Positions 5,467 to 6,821 of a stretch of 6,821 nt of DNA are shown in pieces. Where the stretch lies: assembly GCA_052388025.1 (NCBI GenBank), contig JBQTIP010000163.1, positions 1 to 6,821 on the forward strand, given 5' to 3'. Origin of the DNA: JBQTIP01 sp052388025. Its GTDB lineage: Bacteria > Actinomycetota > UBA4738 > HRBIN12. The notes below the pieces were generated by a model, which was not told the DNA's origin, searched no databases, and saw only the letters and a list, made by a program, of their open reading frames with translations. Positions within the stretch are counted from its first letter, which is position 1. Every line of letters begins with the position of its first letter. The position numbers and the translations under genes were made by a program.

Positions 5467-6576
5467 ATGAGGCGAGGCAGGATCGGCTGGTGGAGCGGGC
5501 CGCTCGCCGCCGCCGCGGCCGGCCTTCTCCTTGTCGGCGGCATCCCCGCGCCCTCGAGCGCCGGCATCTCCTCGATAACCGCCGAACTCGTCGTCGGGGG
5601 GCTAAACGAGCCGGTGGCGTTCACCCTCGGCCCCAATCACCGGATCTGGTACGTGGAGAAGTCCACGGGCGAGATCCGGATCTACAACACCAGCTCGGGA
5701 GGGGACCACCTCTTCCGCAAGGTGGCACGCGTGAACGGCGAGGGCGAGCGCGGGATGCTCGGGATCGCGCTTCATCCCAACTACCCGACGAGGCCCTTCG
5801 TGTACGTCTACGTCACGCGCAGGGTTCAGGGACACCTGAAGAACCAGATCCTTCGGTTCACGAACTCGGGCGGTAGGGGAACAGGGCTGAAGGTCATCTT
5901 CAGCTCGCCGGCCTCCTCGAGCCCGTACCACAACGGCGGCCGCATCCTCTTCGGCCCAGACGGGATGCTCTACGCGATCGTGGGGGACGGCCACGACGCC
6001 GCCAACTCGCAGGACACGACGGACAACTCACGCGGAAAGATCCTGCGCATGACCCCGAACGGGAACGCGCCCGACGACAATCCGATCGGGGGAAGCCGGA
6101 TCTTCGCTTACGGGATCCGTAACTCGTTCGGGTTCGCCTTCGACCCCGAGACCGGCGTCCTGTGGGAGACCGATAACGGCCCGGAGTGCAACGACGAGCT
6201 GAACCTGATCATCGCAGGGGAGAACTACGGCTGGGGACCGAACGAGACCTGCTCCGGAGAGGGGCCCCAGAACACCAACCAGGACGGTCCGAGCCCGGAG
6301 CTTCCGAAGCTCTTCTTCGAGAGCACGATCGGGATCACCGGTGTCGCGTTCTGCGACGGCTGCGGACTCGGATCGGCCGGCGAAGGGGCCCTGTTCTTCG
6401 GGGCGGTCAACAACGGCGAGATCACGCGTGTGACGCTGAACGGCGCGCGCGACGACGTCGGCTCCCACGAGGTCGCGTTCACCAACTCGCAGGGCGTCAT
6501 CTCAGTGGAGGTCGGCCCCGACGGGGCCATCTACTTCAGCGACTTCGGGGCGATCTACCGGCTCGTCTCGTCCTGA
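5467..6576 (+). CDS. Secreted PQQ-dependent sugar dehydrogenase-like protein (glucose/sorbosone dehydrogenase beta-propeller)
   Basis: This 369-residue protein fits the soluble glucose/sorbosone dehydrogenase family, six-bladed beta-propellers that oxidise sugars with PQQ outside the cytoplasm. Residues 1-32 look like a Sec signal peptide: basic MRRGR, a hydrophobic alanine/leucine core and a cleavage site after SSA. Family motifs in order are LNEPVAF (46-52), ERGMLGIALHPNY (94-106), YHNGGRILFGPDG (154-166) with His155 at the place of the catalytic His, VGDGHD (172-177), RGKILRM (189-195), GIRNSFGFAFDPETG (216-230) with Arg218, and DNGPECNDELN (236-246) leading to GENYGWG (251-257). Four cysteines remain after cleavage (241, 262, 296, 299), including a CDGC pair, which could form disulfides. 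The length is near the family norm. The start is ATG 5467 with GGAG 5 nt upstream. It is divergent from the molybdenum hydroxylase across 51 bp. PQQ use and sugar specificity are inferred from the family; some members lack known activity, and no PQQ synthesis genes are visible. Confidence 0.92.
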   Translation: MRRGRIGWWSGPLAAAAAGLLLVGGIPAPSSAGISSITAELVVGGLNEPVAFTLGPNHRIWYVEKSTGEIRIYNTSSGGDHLFRKVARVNGEGERGMLGIALHPNYPTRPFVYVYVTRRVQGHLKNQILRFTNSGGRGTGLKVIFSSPASSSPYHNGGRILFGPDGMLYAIVGDGHDAANSQDTTDNSRGKILRMTPNGNAPDDNPIGGSRIFAYGIRNSFGFAFDPETGVLWETDNGPECNDELNLIIAGENYGWGPNETCSGEGPQNTNQDGPSPELPKLFFESTIGITGVAFCDGCGLGSAGEGALFFGAVNNGEITRVTLNGARDDVGSHEVAFTNSQGVISVEVGPDGAIYFSDFGAIYRLVSS

Positions 6577-6586
6577 GCCCCCGGGC

Positions 6587-6615
6587 TTCCGTGCGCCCGC
6601 CCGGCGCAGTACCCT
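6587..6615 (+). promoter_or_regulatory. Candidate promoter for the small Pro/Glu-rich gene (TTCCGT, 17 bp, TACCCT)
   Basis: TACCCT at 6610-6615 is a good TAnnnT -10 box; TTCCGT at 6587-6592 is a weak -35 at the ideal 17-bp spacing. Transcription would start near 6622, leaving a leader of about 16 nt that carries the GAGGGG ribosome site at 6626-6631. This ordered arrangement is the main reason to believe the following short frame is a gene. Confidence 0.45.
6592..6608. repeat. 6-bp perfect inverted repeat after the PQQ-type dehydrogenase gene
   Basis: TGCGCC, loop CGCCC, GGCGCA, beginning 16 nt after the dehydrogenase stop codon. The stem is GC-rich and could slow or end transcription, but no T-run follows, so it is not a standard intrinsic terminator. 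It also fills the spacer of the candidate promoter for the next small gene. Confidence 0.4.
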
Positions 6616-6625
6616 GACCCCGGCA

Positions 6626-6631
6626 GAGGGG
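6626..6631 (+). promoter_or_regulatory. Ribosome binding site GAGGGG pointing to an ACG codon at 6638
   Basis: GAGGGG is followed by 6 nt (ACCGGC) and then ACG AAC ATC. The spacing is what an ATG at 6638 would need, and that position holds ACG instead. Confidence 0.45.
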
Positions 6632-6637
6632 ACCGGC

Positions 6638-6757
6638 ACGAACATCGGACGTCCGCAGCGGATCATCGAGGTCGAGCCGGTCTCGCTGCCGATCCCGGAG
6701 GTGCTGCCGGAGCCGGAGGCGGCGCCCGACCGCGAGCCCTCCGAGCCGGCGACGTAG
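6638..6757 (+). CDS. Small proline/glutamate-rich protein of unknown function with apparent ACG start
   Basis: A 39-codon frame ends in TAG at 6755-6757. It begins (Thr/Met)-NIGRPQRIIEVEPVSLPI and continues with repeated Pro-Glu pairs (PEVLPEPEAAPDREPSEPAT). An N-terminal IGRPQRIIEVEP segment followed by an acidic, proline-rich, probably disordered tail resembles short unnamed proteins I have met in actinobacterial genomes; this is from memory, and no function is known to me. There is no ATG, GTG or TTG in this frame at a usable position: upstream the frame offers only CTG (6614), then ACG at 6638 sitting 6 nt behind GAGGGG. So the start is either a rare ACG, or an ATG-to-ACG change (natural or an assembly error), in which case the gene may be poorly translated or inactive. 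A TACCCT promoter box lies upstream, and another gene may begin 7 nt after the stop. No membrane segment or cysteine is present. Confidence 0.55.
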   Translation, partial: TNIGRPQRIIEVEPVSLPIPEVLPEPEAAPDREPSEPAT

Positions 6758-6764
6758 GTCCGCG

Positions 6765-6821
6765 ATGCTCGACACCGTGCGAACCGTCGAGGCCCTCACC
6801 TCCACCGAGCCGATCATGGCC
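6765..6821 (+). CDS. Start of an unidentified gene, cut by window edge
   Basis: ATG at 6765 opens a frame that runs without a stop to the window end, giving 19 residues (MLDTVRTVEALTSTEPIMA). It lies 7 nt after the stop of the small Pro/Glu-rich frame, so the two may be co-transcribed. The ribosome site is weak (an AGG 6 nt upstream, overlapping the previous stop). The visible residues are too few to assign a family; no signal peptide is evident. The composition is not the Arg/Pro/Gly-heavy type typical of false frames in such DNA, which mildly supports it. Confidence 0.5.
   Translation, partial: MLDTVRTVEALTSTEPIMA

Noticed and set aside
6577..6591. AGCCC-CC-GGGCT mini-hairpin directly after the dehydrogenase stop as a terminator
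   Set aside because: The loop is only 2 nt and no T-run follows; it cannot fold as a normal terminator hairpin.
6536..6817. 93-codon minus-strand frame at the right end
   Set aside because: It covers the dehydrogenase 3' end, the small Pro/Glu-rich frame and the next gene start in antisense; its Arg/Leu-rich product shows no motif and no ribosome site was seen.

Overview
The window looks like ordinary chromosome from a very GC-rich bacterium, most likely an uncultured actinobacterial lineage. The basis is codon third positions that are almost all G or C, mixed ATG/GTG starts, promoters whose clearest element is a TAnnnT -10 box placed so that some mRNAs would be leaderless, and a gene set (S9 peptidase, Gmad2 lipoprotein, MGT-like glycosyltransferase, CoxL-like molybdenum hydroxylase, PQQ-type sugar dehydrogenase) common in soil Actinomycetota. 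The taxonomic placement is inference. I see no rRNA, tRNA, CRISPR array, insertion sequence, phage gene or attachment site.

Layout. (1) On the minus strand, 1-1259 holds a prolyl-oligopeptidase-family (S9) peptidase cut off by the window edge just after the HGG oxyanion region; the catalytic Ser/Asp/His lie outside. (2) Upstream of it on the same strand, 1303-1716 encodes a small lipoprotein with a Gmad2-type immunoglobulin-like domain, led by a strong AAGGAGG ribosome site. (3) A 116-bp divergent intergenic region with a perfect 8-bp inverted repeat separates it from (4) a plus-strand GT1/MGT-like glycosyltransferase (1833-3134). (5) That gene converges on, and overlaps by 11 bp, a minus-strand xanthine dehydrogenase/CO dehydrogenase large-subunit homologue (3124-5415). 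(6) Only 51 bp away, a secreted PQQ-dependent sugar dehydrogenase-like beta-propeller runs the other way (5467-6576). (7) Behind it is a promoter-like stretch, a 39-codon proline/glutamate-rich reading frame with no standard start codon (6638-6757), and the first 19 codons of another gene (6765 to the window end).

How they work together. The orientation (minus, minus, plus, minus, plus, plus, plus) breaks the window into several short transcription units, so this is not one pathway operon. The lipoprotein and peptidase may be co-transcribed (43-bp gap), although the peptidase also has its own -10-like box. The molybdenum hydroxylase and the PQQ-type dehydrogenase share a tiny divergent control region and both are oxidoreductases, but one should be cytoplasmic and the other exported, so a joint pathway is only a guess.

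The points most worth following up are the hydroxylase large subunit standing without its iron-sulfur and FAD partners, the small acidic/proline-rich gene with an apparent ACG start, and a glycosyltransferase with Pro where the usual N-terminal catalytic His would be. I found no convincing new defence, mobile or RNA-based system.
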